From: Marivirga harenae
GTDB lineage: Bacteria > Bacteroidota > Bacteroidia > Cytophagales > Cyclobacteriaceae
Assembly: GCF_030534335.1 (NCBI RefSeq)
Contig: NZ_CP130565.1
Location: 2,067,501 to 2,131,500 of the forward strand
Length of the DNA stretch: 64,000 bases
Direction: 5' to 3'
In this document: one piece after another, positions 17,147 through 26,987 of the stretch
Layout: each line of letters opens with the position of its first letter
How positions within the stretch are numbered: the stretch's first letter is position 1
Position numbers and translations under genes: made by a program
Notes under the pieces: model-generated
Database searches by the model: none
What the model was told of the DNA's origin: nothing
What the model saw: only the letters and a program-made list of their open reading frames with translations

Positions 17147-19363
17147 ATGATACAGAAACGATTTTCGCAGTTTTTTAGCTTGCTTTTGTTGCTTTGGTGC
17201 TTTGTAGCTCAGGCACAGGAAAAGCAAACATTTACAAGCTTTCAAGAAGCTATGGCTGGGCTTAGGCCTCTTGGAGGGAATTCTGGCCCAAGCAATATAA
17301 ATTGGATTGATGATGGTGAGGCCTACTCATTTACTGAAAGGGGAGAAAATGGTGCTCAATTAATTAAATCATATAATCCCAAAAAGGATGAGCAGAAACT
17401 GATTTTTTCTACTGAAGGTCTAAAAGTGCCTGGCTCTGAAGACCCATTTCAATACGTTTCTTTTCAATGGTCTGATGATTCCAAATATTTACTGTTTCAG
17501 ACGAATTTTCGTCCTGTTTGGAGAAGATCTGGCATATCAGATTATTACTATTATTCCATCGAAGATAAAACCTTGGATTTAGTAGCTAAAGATGCACAAA
17601 CAGCGGAGTTATCTCCAAATGGAAAAAAGGTAGGATATGAAAGAGGCGGAAATCTATTTGTGTTCGATTTGGCTGAAAAACAAGAAACTCAATTGACTAA
17701 TGATGCCGAAGATGGTTTTTACAATGGTCGATTCGGATGGGCTTATGAAGAGGAATTTGGACTAGCACAAGCTTGGGAGTGGTCCCCTGACAGTGAGTAC
17801 ATTGCATTCTGGCAATCAGATGAAAGAGATGTTCCAATTTTTCAAATGACAGATTACCAAGGAACGCATAAAGAATGGGTAGAATTGCCGTATCCGCAGG
17901 TAGGGGATACTAATCCCACCGTAAGGATTGGCGTGATTAATGTATCGGAAAAATCTAAAGAATGGATGCAAGTTCCTTTGGCAGAGGGTTATATTCCAAG
18001 AATATATTGGACTGCTGAAAAAGCGAAATTAGCAGTGATGCATCTTAACAGAGCGCAAACACATATGAAGTTATACATGGCTGATGGGGCTACGGGAGAT
18101 GCCAAGATGATCTTGGAAGAAGAATCGGATGCTTGGATTGATGTATTCGATTTCTTTGCCGGGATTATGCATTACGCATTTTTCCCTTCTGATGCCACGG
18201 AGTTTTTCTGGATTTCCGATAAAGATGGTTATGCTCATTTATACCGATATAATTATGATGGTAAATTACAGAATCAGGTAACCACTGGTAATTGGGAAGT
18301 AGTTTATGTTCATGCTGTTGATAGCAAAAAGAAAAAAATTTATTACAGCTCAACGGAGGACTCCCCATTAGAACGTCAATTATATGTGATCAATTTTAAT
18401 GGAAAAGGGAAGAAAAAATTGACAGAACAGGAAGGACGTCATAATATTGATATGGCGCCTGAGGCAACTTTTTTTATTGACCGATATTCAAATGTGAATA
18501 CCCCCACTAAAGTGGATTTAAGAAATGCTTCTGGTAAATTAGTAAAGGCATTGGAAGAAAATAAAGAAGTGACCGAAGCTTTAAAGAATGTAGCTTTCGT
18601 AATGCCTGAGTTATCTAGTTTTACAAATAGTGAAGGCGATAAAATTGATATTTCGATATATAAGCCACTTGGATTTGACGCTTCTCAAAAATATCCTATG
18701 GTATTGGATGTCTATGGTGGTCCTGGGGCGCAATCAGTGTATAATCAATGGAGCGTAAGTGCTTGGCATCAATATTTGCTTCACAACGGTTATGTAGTCA
18801 TCCAAGTGAACAATAGAGGGGGCGGAGGTTATGGTCGTGAATTTGAGAAAATTGTTTATAAAAACTTAGGTCATTCCGAAGCTCAGGATTTTGCAGATGC
18901 TGCGAACTTTATCGTTGACAAGGGTTATGTAGAGGCCGATAAAATTGCCATCAGAGGACATAGCTATGGAGGTTACATGAGTAGTTTCTCTATCTTAAAT
19001 CATCCAAATGTTTTTAAAGTGGCTTTAGTAGGTGCGCCTGTAACGGATTGGAGACTTTATGATAGTATTTACGCAGAGCGATATATGGGATTAGAAGAGG
19101 ATAATGAAGAAGGTTATATCAATTCTGCACCTACTACTTATGCTAAAAACTTAACTGGCCATATGTTCATTGCTCATAGTACCATGGATGAAAATGTACA
19201 TGTTCAAAATACTTTTCAATTAGTGAAAGCCCTAGTTGATAATGGAAAGGATCATGATTTAAAGATTTTTCCTCCGGGTGCCCACGGGGTAGCCTACAAT
19301 TATCCAAGCTATTTACTGTTGATGAATAACTATATTAACTATTTAGAGAGATATTTGAAGTAA
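17147..19363 (+). CDS. Dipeptidyl peptidase IV-type S9 peptidase
   Basis: Exported serine peptidase that removes Xaa-Pro dipeptides from peptide N-termini. It has 738 residues, close to other bacterial DPP IV proteins. A signal peptide (to about residue 24, ending AQAQ) is followed by the eight-bladed propeller domain (about 50-480) with the substrate-anchoring Glu pair in WAYEEEFGL near 205. The alpha/beta-hydrolase domain (about 490-738) has the nucleophile Ser in GHSYGGY near 610, Asp in STMDENVH near 685, and His in PPGAHGV near 717. Location is expected to be periplasmic or outer-membrane associated. No operon partner. Confidence 0.95.
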   Translation: MIQKRFSQFFSLLLLLWCFVAQAQEKQTFTSFQEAMAGLRPLGGNSGPSNINWIDDGEAYSFTERGENGAQLIKSYNPKKDEQKLIFSTEGLKVPGSEDPFQYVSFQWSDDSKYLLFQTNFRPVWRRSGISDYYYYSIEDKTLDLVAKDAQTAELSPNGKKVGYERGGNLFVFDLAEKQETQLTNDAEDGFYNGRFGWAYEEEFGLAQAWEWSPDSEYIAFWQSDERDVPIFQMTDYQGTHKEWVELPYPQVGDTNPTVRIGVINVSEKSKEWMQVPLAEGYIPRIYWTAEKAKLAVMHLNRAQTHMKLYMADGATGDAKMILEEESDAWIDVFDFFAGIMHYAFFPSDATEFFWISDKDGYAHLYRYNYDGKLQNQVTTGNWEVVYVHAVDSKKKKIYYSSTEDSPLERQLYVINFNGKGKKKLTEQEGRHNIDMAPEATFFIDRYSNVNTPTKVDLRNASGKLVKALEENKEVTEALKNVAFVMPELSSFTNSEGDKIDISIYKPLGFDASQKYPMVLDVYGGPGAQSVYNQWSVSAWHQYLLHNGYVVIQVNNRGGGGYGREFEKIVYKNLGHSEAQDFADAANFIVDKGYVEADKIAIRGHSYGGYMSSFSILNHPNVFKVALVGAPVTDWRLYDSIYAERYMGLEEDNEEGYINSAPTTYAKNLTGHMFIAHSTMDENVHVQNTFQLVKALVDNGKDHDLKIFPPGAHGVAYNYPSYLLLMNNYINYLERYLK

Positions 19364-19724
19364 TCATTTTTTATCAAAACCTGTCAGGTTTCATTTATTT
19401 AAATTCTAAGTACGAAATTGAAATCAGTTTACCATTGTAAATTTTGGAAACCTGACAGGTTTAAATCTATCATAGCAAGTGAAAGTCTTTTCATTTATAA
19501 TATTTCGTGAGCGCTAATAAGTCTAACTCTGACCACTTCTTATCTACGATCGAAATTTATTTTTATGATTTCCCAACTTTCTTACTGAATGTAGTGTCTA
19601 ATGAGAGTGTGCAAGATATTAATTGGGTAATTTAGTCGTTATGCATAACAAATAATTGCAACAATATTTTAAGAATGAGGTTTAAATACCTATTTTCACA
19701 ACTATTAAACAAATTAAAACTATT
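19364..19724. other. 361-bp intergenic region holding a palindromic element
   Basis: No gene is seen. The left part carries the 86-bp inverted-repeat element described separately. The right part (19463-19724) is AT-rich and probably holds the promoter of the FAS1 lipoprotein gene, but I see no convincing TAnnTTTG site. Confidence 0.5.
19377..19462. repeat. 86-bp palindromic element with 16-bp perfect terminal inverted repeats
   Basis: The left end 19377-19392 (AAACCTGTCAGGTTTC) is the exact reverse complement of the right end 19447-19462. Each end is also nearly self-palindromic. The 54-bp interior is AT-rich and non-coding. It could act as a bidirectional terminator for the peptidase gene or be a small mobile REP/MITE-like unit. 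A 14-bp match to the right end lies at 10312-10325. Confidence 0.75.
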
Positions 19725-21260
19725 ATGAAGAAGAAAAATCTATTTTTAAAATCAACTAGCAGCTTATTAGCAATGCTTTTTGTAGTAATGTCGGCTTTTA
19801 TGTTCACGGCATGTGATGATGATCCTGAGCCTGAGCCAGAAGCAGAAAATTCAATATTAGAAATTGTGACTGCGAGTGAAACACACACGCAATTAGAAGC
19901 TTTTGTGAATGCAGATGATGATTTAGCAAGTGCTTTAGGTGGAAATAATTTAACGTTATTTGCTCCAAATGACGCTGCTTTTGAGAAATTAAGAGTAACT
20001 CTTGGAGTTGACGATCTTAATCAAGTTAGTCCTGCAGTGATCGGTGCTGTTTTGCGTTTTCATGCTGTAGCATCTGTAGAATTAAGAGAGTCTTTTACTG
20101 AAGATACGGAATTATCTACTTTACAAGGTGAAGCTATTACATTCAATGCGGACGCCAATATATTTACAGGGGGTTCTGATACTGATGTAGAGTTTGTTGG
20201 AGATGAGATTCTTGCAACAAATGGGGTTGTGCATGTAGTTGAAACTATCTTAGTTCCACCAACTATTTTCGCCACTATTGGTGCTAACTTAGGTAAAGTA
20301 TCGCAAACGATACTTCTTGGTGCTGATTTCAGCACATTAGCAGCAGCAATCGGTAAAGCGGATACTTATGCTGCAAGTACTGAAGGGGCTCCTTTATTAA
20401 CGGAAGTATTAGCTGGTGAAGATGATATTACAGTTTTTGCTCCGATTAATCAAGTTTTTGCAACTGCTGGAATTACTTTAGAGACATTTACTGCTGAACA
20501 ATGGTACGGAATCATCTTAACTCATGTAGTTGCTGGTGATTTATCTGCTGAAGCAATAGGTGGAGGTTTAGCACAAGGTGATAACACACTCACTACTTTT
20601 GCTCAAACAAATGTTCAAGTTGCTCCAACCGTATTCCAAGAAAATGAAACTTTAGCTATAGGTGGTGCACCAGTTGTATCTCCTGATATTACTTCTGAAA
20701 ATGGTAGAGTTCATGCAGTTGCTGGTGTAGTTTCAAGTGTTAATACTTACACTACAGTTTTGTTAGGTGGCCAAGGTAATGCCGAGGAAGGATTCTATGA
20801 TGCATTCAGCAATGTACGTTATAACTTTGCTGGTGCAAGAGATGCTTCAGGGGTTCAGAGTTCTCCTGTGGATTTAGCTTACTATTTTGGTAATACTAAC
20901 CAAGCAACTTTAGCTTCAATTGATTCTGATGGTTTAAATACAGTTTATGAGGCAACTAATCCTGATTTATCTATTGCAAATACATTTGGTACAAGAAATT
21001 CTACTCGATTTAGAGTAACCGATTTAGGTCCTGCTGACTTTGCTGGGGTTTTATTGAACAGTCAGTTAGAAATGGCAGCTAGTTCTGAAAATAATACTAA
21101 TGTTTCAGCAGCAAATCTGCAAGAAGGAAGCGTAGTTGCATTCACTCTTGACGCTGATAGAGGTGCTTATGTAGGTTTAATCAGAGTTGTTGAAATCGAT
21201 GATACAAATGGTAATGGAACTATCACAATTGAAGTGAAAGTTCAAGTTGCTGGTAACTAA
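19725..21260 (+). CDS. Surface lipoprotein with two fasciclin (FAS1) domains
   Basis: The 511-residue product has a signal peptide ending MFTAC (Cys near 30) followed by DDDPEPEPE; such an acidic run after the lipid-bearing Cys is the known export signal for surface lipoproteins in Bacteroidetes. Two FAS1 domains follow. The first (about 43-175) has LTLFAPNDAAFEKL and NGVVHVVETIL. The second (about 185-325) has ITVFAPINQVF and NGRVHAVAGVV. FAS1 domains act in cell adhesion. The C-terminal 180 residues (from about 335) form another domain that I do not recognise, with VDLAYYFG and ATLASIDSDG. A strong terminator follows. Confidence 0.9.
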   Translation: MKKKNLFLKSTSSLLAMLFVVMSAFMFTACDDDPEPEPEAENSILEIVTASETHTQLEAFVNADDDLASALGGNNLTLFAPNDAAFEKLRVTLGVDDLNQVSPAVIGAVLRFHAVASVELRESFTEDTELSTLQGEAITFNADANIFTGGSDTDVEFVGDEILATNGVVHVVETILVPPTIFATIGANLGKVSQTILLGADFSTLAAAIGKADTYAASTEGAPLLTEVLAGEDDITVFAPINQVFATAGITLETFTAEQWYGIILTHVVAGDLSAEAIGGGLAQGDNTLTTFAQTNVQVAPTVFQENETLAIGGAPVVSPDITSENGRVHAVAGVVSSVNTYTTVLLGGQGNAEEGFYDAFSNVRYNFAGARDASGVQSSPVDLAYYFGNTNQATLASIDSDGLNTVYEATNPDLSIANTFGTRNSTRFRVTDLGPADFAGVLLNSQLEMAASSENNTNVSAANLQEGSVVAFTLDADRGAYVGLIRVVEIDDTNGNGTITIEVKVQVAGN

Positions 21261-21282
21261 TAATATTTAATTTACAATTTTT

Positions 21283-21310
21283 AAAAAGGCCATCATTTGA
21301 TGGCCTTTTT
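21283..21310 (+). terminator. Rho-independent terminator after the FAS1 lipoprotein gene
   Basis: A perfect 13-bp stem (AAAAAGGCCATCA with its complement) with a 2-base TT centre, ending in a run of seven T, starts 22 bp after the stop codon. The A/T tracts on both arms would let it work in either direction. Confidence 0.9.
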
Positions 21311-21851
21311 TTATGTTTAAATTTTCCGAAAATGTTATCCAACTTCTAACGGACTTTTATGAAATGTAGAAAAAGTCCAATGTCAAAAAGATTTCCTTGT
21401 AGTTTATATTGTTTTTTGTCAGGTCATGGATATTATTTTTATTCGGCAAGTCTCCTAAAAAGTAATTGGAAATATTATTAATGTTAAATAATCTATTGAT
21501 TTGTCCCTTGCATAATATGATATCATCTAGATCAAAATGGTCATGGTGAGATACAAAGAACTTTTGCAAGAAAAATGAAACGGCTTATTCGAATTGATCA
21601 GATTACTTGAAGCCATAGTGTCTTTTGAATTGAATTCAACCGTAATAACCGATTTTCATGTTGCAGTATCTATGCGTCTTGGCAGTTCTGAGAGATTTGT
21701 TTAGCATCCTTTGCTGACTTTGCCAGGTTTTAATATCTGTAGTCATACAGACTTGGCATAGACTCCATAGAGTGATGCGCAGTGAATCATTGAAAATAAA
21801 AAAGGTGACCAATTCCTTGATCACCTTTTAATGCTTACATATTAATAATGT
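21311..21851. other. Intergenic region between convergent genes with degenerate repeat-like DNA
   Basis: No convincing gene is seen. A minus-strand open frame at 21357-21569 lacks an ATG and matches nothing I know; it may be a relic. The stretch 21671-21740 has recurring GCGTCTT / CCTTTGC / CTTTGCC words like the CTTTGCG-type degenerate repeats seen between genes in many Bacteroidetes. The terminator of the TonB receptor gene lies at the right end. Confidence 0.45.
21800..21829 (-). terminator. Terminator of the TonB-dependent receptor gene
   Basis: A 9-bp stem (AAAAGGTGA with TCACCTTTT) and a 12-base loop lie 22 bp beyond the receptor's stop codon at 21852. On the minus strand the stem is followed by a run of T. 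The symmetrical A/T arms suggest it may also stop plus-strand transcription. Confidence 0.8.
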
Positions 21852-24812
21852 TTAGTTCATCAACTGATCGAATGTAATAGATACATAGTAGATTCCTCCA
21901 ATTCTAGGTGCTCCAAAACTTTGTACGTAATACTGATTGAATAAATTCGATCCCCCAACTTTCAACATCATTTTTGAGGGTAATTTATAAGAAACCTGAG
22001 CATCAGCTGTTCCGAAGGCAGGAATTATTCCATCGCCAAAAGAAGATTCCCAGAAGAATTCTGATTGCCATCTGTAAACAATGTTAAATCCTAATTTATC
22101 CGTCAACTTTCTATTGCCAAATTTCACGTTAAACTTGTGCTCAGGAGTATTAAAACCAAAAACAAAATCATCACTTGCATTTTGAGTGTTTATTTGATTG
22201 TAATTGTAGTTCACACCCACTGTATATTTTTTTGGTAAACTATAGTTCAACTCTCCAGCAAATCCAAAGGCACTGATTTGTTCGTCTGCATTGGTATAAA
22301 CCTGAAATGTGTTATCTGCTGTTCCATTTAAGAGTGTCAATGGATTAGGTGTTCCATCAGGGTTTAAGCCAGCCCGTCTCATCCTTTGCTGCACGATGAA
22401 ATTATTATAGTTATTAAAATATCCCACAAAATCCATCATCAATTTGTTATCAACTACACTTTTGTAACCAATCTCAAAAGATTGCACTTGCTCAGGTGCA
22501 ACCGGATCAAAATCCTCTATTGCTACCAACTGTTGCGCTGCAGAAGGAATAAAGTTTGGATCAGCTCTTTCTTGAGGAGTGGCTGCAAAGACATCAGCGG
22601 CAAAGCCATTTACAGATTCAATTGTGTATATGTTTGGATTAGTACCAATTTCATATTCCTCTAGATTTCCAGGTAAGCCGCCCAACAAACGACTTGAAAT
22701 GATATCTAGATTTATATATTGTCCCTGAGTCGTAGGGTTTCGAAATCCAGTTTGGAATGAAGCTCTAACGTTATGAGTCTTATTAAACGTTAAAACTCCA
22801 GATAGTCTTGGACTAAATACAGCATTGAAATTCTCGTTTTTATCAGCTCTAATAGATCCAATCAATTTCAATTTATCGTCTAATACTCTTTTTGAAGCTT
22901 GTGCAAATCCCCCCATTTCATTAATAGTGATTGGGTTTTCAGGACTGTCTGGGAAAATTGTACCGTTTGATCGTAAGTCATATTGACGGAAACTGGCCCC
23001 TACCAATAAATCCATGAATTCAATTTGGTCGCTAAAATCGTACTGTGCTTCTGCATGATACATTCTAGTTTGGTCGTTGAACTTTGGACCATCAGGAACG
23101 GTACCTTCAGATGCCTCTTGCAAAATTCTTTGACCTTCTTCTGAATCGAAATCTACATCAAAAAAGGCCTCCGTAGTTGACCTGGCATAATTAAAAGCAT
23201 TCCGTTGAATTGCTGGTGACACATCTGCAACTGAGTTGTTCTCGGGGTCAATACCTTGGTCATATAAAGAGGCCAGATAATTGTAAGCATACGTTCCGAG
23301 CCAACCTGAAACGTCTTGCGTAAAGACGCCTACAGGACTGTTAGCAACACTTAAATCTAAAACCCTTTTAGCGTAAAATTCAGTGATGTATGAATCACCT
23401 GAATTCTCTAAGGTAGCATATCCTCTCACAAACCAATTGGTTCCTTCAAATTGTATTCGGTGTTGTTGAATACCAAAATTCTGTAAGCTGTATCGTTGAG
23501 CCCCAGTATAAATACTTGTTCCATATCCAAAATTCCAAAGGTAGCTAGCTTCAATATTATCTGTCAGTCTGTAGTACAATCCCACGTTAGCTTTATAATT
23601 CTCAGCGCCATAATCAATCAATTGATGTTCCTCAAAAGGAGAAGCTGAAACCAATTGATTAGGTAAAAAGCCATTTTGAACGAAACTATTGGTAGGAACT
23701 CCTTTTCTAATTAAATTATCTCTCTGAATTTGAGAGTTATTGCTCAGCTGACCTGCTAATGTACCCCAAGCATCTGAGAGTGATAAAATAGCTAAATTGA
23801 CTGCTGCTTCATCACCCATTAAGTTGGGTGCATCCTTACCAGGATTAAAATCTAGGTTATCAGGCTGTAAGCCAGCATTTCTATCAGCATCGTAGTTAGT
23901 TGCATACCAGTCTTCAGCTCTCATGTAACTTCCATTTACTTTAAATGCGAAGCGATCGTTAAACAAAGACTTTGCGTAGCGGAAAGATGCCTCATACATA
24001 GGTTGAGGTGTGCTTGGAGCTCCAGCATCAGTATCAGCGCCTACATGGTTCACGCCTGTTTTTGCGAAAAAGCTAAATCCCTGGTATTCAAAAGCAGATT
24101 TACTGGTAACTCTCATGATACCATTAAAAGCATTAGGTCCGTAAAGAGCAGATTGCGCACCTGGAATAAATTCTACACTTTCCACGTCCAATTCAGAGGG
24201 GCCATTCAAGTTACCTATTGGGAAATTCAAGGCAGGAGCCTGCGTATCCATTCCATCGGTGAGCTGAACAAATCGAGTATTACCTGTTGAGTTAAAACCC
24301 CTTGCATTTACAATCTGGAAATTAATACTACTTTGGGTTACATCAACTCCTTTTAAATAACCTATGGATTTGTAATAGTTATCTGCCGGAGTCTGCTGAA
24401 TGGCAAGTACATCCATTTTCTCAATAGAAACCGGTGACTGAAGTATGCTTTCTTCCACTCTTGAGGCAGAAACCACAACTTCCTGACCCATGAGTGTTTC
24501 TTCCTTCATTGATATTTTAATGCCTGTAGAACTGTTGCTGGCATCTATGGTATATTCTTCAGTTTGATAACCCACCATACTGAATTGAAGTGTGATAGGA
24601 GTTGGAAGATTAACACTGAAATCAAAGTTTCCATCAAAGTCAGTGGTGGTTCCTAAGACTTTTCCTTTAATAACCACATTCACACCTATTAGAGGTGTTT
24701 TGGAATCGTCATCCAACACAGTTCCTGAAATTCTGGTGTTTTGTGCATTACCTTGCCATGCTATTCCTAACATCAGACATAAGAGTAAGATAGTTTTTTT
24801 GAGTAAATTCAT
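21852..24812 (-). CDS. TonB-dependent receptor with carboxypeptidase-like N-terminal domain
   Basis: Outer-membrane active transporter of about 986 residues. The signal peptide is MNLLKKTILLLCLMLGIAWQ and on to GNAQ. A carboxypeptidase-regulatory-like beta-sandwich follows (about 26-100; ISGTVLDDDSKTPLIGVNVV, GTTTDFDGNFDFSV), then a plug (about 110-235; VVVSASRVEES, ARGFNSTGNTRFVQL, SALYGPNAFNGIM), then a large 22-strand-type barrel ending in YYVSITFDQLMN. In-frame ATGs at 24818 and 24839 exist; 24812 gives the cleanest signal peptide. There is no SusD-type partner, so it is not a typical glycan-uptake pair. The substrate is unknown. Confidence 0.93.
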   Translation of the reverse strand: MNLLKKTILLLCLMLGIAWQGNAQNTRISGTVLDDDSKTPLIGVNVVIKGKVLGTTTDFDGNFDFSVNLPTPITLQFSMVGYQTEEYTIDASNSSTGIKISMKEETLMGQEVVVSASRVEESILQSPVSIEKMDVLAIQQTPADNYYKSIGYLKGVDVTQSSINFQIVNARGFNSTGNTRFVQLTDGMDTQAPALNFPIGNLNGPSELDVESVEFIPGAQSALYGPNAFNGIMRVTSKSAFEYQGFSFFAKTGVNHVGADTDAGAPSTPQPMYEASFRYAKSLFNDRFAFKVNGSYMRAEDWYATNYDADRNAGLQPDNLDFNPGKDAPNLMGDEAAVNLAILSLSDAWGTLAGQLSNNSQIQRDNLIRKGVPTNSFVQNGFLPNQLVSASPFEEHQLIDYGAENYKANVGLYYRLTDNIEASYLWNFGYGTSIYTGAQRYSLQNFGIQQHRIQFEGTNWFVRGYATLENSGDSYITEFYAKRVLDLSVANSPVGVFTQDVSGWLGTYAYNYLASLYDQGIDPENNSVADVSPAIQRNAFNYARSTTEAFFDVDFDSEEGQRILQEASEGTVPDGPKFNDQTRMYHAEAQYDFSDQIEFMDLLVGASFRQYDLRSNGTIFPDSPENPITINEMGGFAQASKRVLDDKLKLIGSIRADKNENFNAVFSPRLSGVLTFNKTHNVRASFQTGFRNPTTQGQYINLDIISSRLLGGLPGNLEEYEIGTNPNIYTIESVNGFAADVFAATPQERADPNFIPSAAQQLVAIEDFDPVAPEQVQSFEIGYKSVVDNKLMMDFVGYFNNYNNFIVQQRMRRAGLNPDGTPNPLTLLNGTADNTFQVYTNADEQISAFGFAGELNYSLPKKYTVGVNYNYNQINTQNASDDFVFGFNTPEHKFNVKFGNRKLTDKLGFNIVYRWQSEFFWESSFGDGIIPAFGTADAQVSYKLPSKMMLKVGGSNLFNQYYVQSFGAPRIGGIYYVSITFDQLMN

Positions 24813-25023
24813 TTCCATATAGTAAAGTTTTAAAATCATGTATCAAATTAATCAAAAATTAAAGTTGATTAAGCTGTACAACCGACAATTTTAAATAATT
24901 TAATACAATTTTTGCTAAAAAATTAAAATTATCTTTTGGATTAGCTCGATTTATTGATGAATGGACTAAATATTGCCTTAAAGTATTGATTACTTTCATC
25001 TATTGCACTAATTTGCCTCTTGT

Positions 25024-26985
25024 ATGAATTTTACCAATCCGAATGCTTTTTGGCTCCTATTTTTAATATTAATTCCTATCCTGATTCACTTATTTCAGTT
25101 TAGACGATATAAAAGCCTTAAGTTTAGCAACCTCTATTTCTTAAGTGCTGTGAATGAGGAAGAAAAGCGAAGTAGAAAGCTTAAACACTTATTGATTTTG
25201 CTGACCAGGATCCTATTGATAGTATTCTTGGTATTAAGTATGGCTAAACCATTTTGGGAAAGTGAGGCCATGCAATCTGAAGTAAATTTGGTGGTTTTAG
25301 ATAGTACACCTTCTAATTTGAACATTGCAGAAGGGAAAACAAATTCGATTGTGGAGCAGAATTTGAGTTTTGTCAATCAATTATATGAAAAATATCCTCA
25401 GGACCTTAAAGCACTAAATCAGTCTGCTCAGACAGTGGAACCGTATGGTGACATAAGCATACAGGAAGGTAAATCTCAATTTAATTTAGGAAAAATATTG
25501 GAGGAGAACGAGAAATCTGAAAAGCTTCTGTTATTAAGTGATTTTCAAAAACCTGTGGTCGATGAGAATTTACCATTCTTTCAAGATTCTAGCAAGGCAT
25601 ATGTTTTCATGCCGCCCTACTTGCAGAAACCTAATAATTTGATGGTCGATTCAGTTTGGATAGCTCCAAATGCAGCCAATGGAGAAAAGATTAAATTAAA
25701 TATCAGAATAATTGCGATTGGTAATAGTGAAGAGGTGAATGTCTCTTTGAATAACAATAATAATAATCAGCTAATAGGAACTCAGCAAGTAGAATTGGAG
25801 GAAAATGGGATTGCAATTCTAGATTTCCCTATTGAGCGTTTTGCTAACAGTAATTCAAGAAGTTTTCAACTTACGTTAGATGGTGATCAAATGGAGTTCG
25901 ACAATGACTTCTATTTCACTATTTCTAACCAAGAGCGATTGAAAGTCTTGTCTTTAGCATCTAGTCAGGAACATGAGCTAATTAATACAGTATTTGAGAA
26001 TGATGAGCTTTTTGAACTGAAAACCGAATTATTGAATAATTTTTCTTTTCAAGACTTAGATGAATATGATTTGGTTTTAGTCCATTTAGGAAATGAATTG
26101 AATAATTTTGCTTCATCAGCTTTGAGGACTTATGCTGCCAACGGAAATAGCTTAGTCGTAATCCCTGAAAATAATTTTGACCAGTTCCCTTTCTTTGCCA
26201 GACTAGGATTTAATGAGGTCATGCTAACCAATAAATCTAATCAAAACACTCTGGTTTTAGAAAAACCTGATGTGAACAATCCATTTTATAAAAACATTTT
26301 CAATTCTATGGAAAGCAATCTCAGCATGCCTGAATCCAAGTTGTTCATGAAGTGGTCTGGAGGTCAAGATCTTCTTTCTTTCGTAAATACTTATCCATTT
26401 TTGACCGTAAGCGGAGTGGGAGATAATATTTATGCTTTTTCAGTTCCATTGACTGAAGAATACACCAACTTTACTAGACATGGATTATTCCTCCCGATTT
26501 TATATAAAATAGCCTTTTCAGGTAAAAAAGAAAATAAAGCCCAGTATTTTTATTTAGATGATGAAGTGATTGAAATTAATATCCCGAATTTAAAATCAGG
26601 AGATATATTTAAGTTAGTTCAAGAAGAGCAAGAACTGATTCCCGACCAAAGAATAAGTGGCAATCAGTTAAGATTAATTTTGCCTCAAGATGATATCAAA
26701 AGTGGTTTTTATGATATAATTAACACCAAAACTACGAGGACAATTGCAAATCTAGCTTTGAATTTCCCGAAGTCGGAAAGTGAAAATTCCTACTATACTC
26801 TGCCGGAACTGCAGGAATTATTTCAGAATCAAAATAATATAGCCATATTGGACAGCTATGATTTTGCATCCATTGATGATTACATAGCAGAAACCAAAAA
26901 AGGTTTTCCTTTGTGGAAATACTTCTTAGTATTAGCTTTGCTGAGTTTATTAGCTGAAGTTTTAATTATCCGCTTTTTTAAATAG
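25024..26985 (+). CDS. BatA domain-containing membrane protein
   Basis: The 653-residue product begins with the BatA/aerotolerance-type N-terminal region: a helix near 8-22 (FWLLFLILIPILIHLF), a basic loop RRYKSLKFSNLYFL, and a second helix near 57-77 preceding the MAKPF segment. A large extracytoplasmic region follows, with a von Willebrand-like strand VNLVVLDSTPSN that lacks a full DxSxS metal motif. A final helix (about 632-650) and the tail RFFK end the protein. It is the first gene of a five-gene operon, with 2 bp between its stop and the next start. A weak promoter-like word (CTAATTTG, 25008-25015) sits just upstream. Confidence 0.8.
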   Translation: MNFTNPNAFWLLFLILIPILIHLFQFRRYKSLKFSNLYFLSAVNEEEKRSRKLKHLLILLTRILLIVFLVLSMAKPFWESEAMQSEVNLVVLDSTPSNLNIAEGKTNSIVEQNLSFVNQLYEKYPQDLKALNQSAQTVEPYGDISIQEGKSQFNLGKILEENEKSEKLLLLSDFQKPVVDENLPFFQDSSKAYVFMPPYLQKPNNLMVDSVWIAPNAANGEKIKLNIRIIAIGNSEEVNVSLNNNNNNQLIGTQQVELEENGIAILDFPIERFANSNSRSFQLTLDGDQMEFDNDFYFTISNQERLKVLSLASSQEHELINTVFENDELFELKTELLNNFSFQDLDEYDLVLVHLGNELNNFASSALRTYAANGNSLVVIPENNFDQFPFFARLGFNEVMLTNKSNQNTLVLEKPDVNNPFYKNIFNSMESNLSMPESKLFMKWSGGQDLLSFVNTYPFLTVSGVGDNIYAFSVPLTEEYTNFTRHGLFLPILYKIAFSGKKENKAQYFYLDDEVIEINIPNLKSGDIFKLVQEEQELIPDQRISGNQLRLILPQDDIKSGFYDIINTKTTRTIANLALNFPKSESENSYYTLPELQELFQNQNNIAILDSYDFASIDDYIAETKKGFPLWKYFLVLALLSLLAEVLIIRFFK

Positions 26986-26987
26986 AT

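Noticed and set aside
21357-21569. Minus-strand open frame of about 70 codons
   Set aside because: There is no ATG in frame (only TTG after an upstream stop), and I do not recognise the product. Kept only as a possible relic.
21636-21824. Minus-strand open frame of 62 codons
   Set aside because: Its first codons overlap the terminator hairpin at 21800-21829 and its body is repeat-like text.
21852-24812. SusC/SusD-type polysaccharide utilisation locus
   Set aside because: There is no SusD homologue, glycosidase or regulator beside the receptor. The receptor is of a general TonB type.
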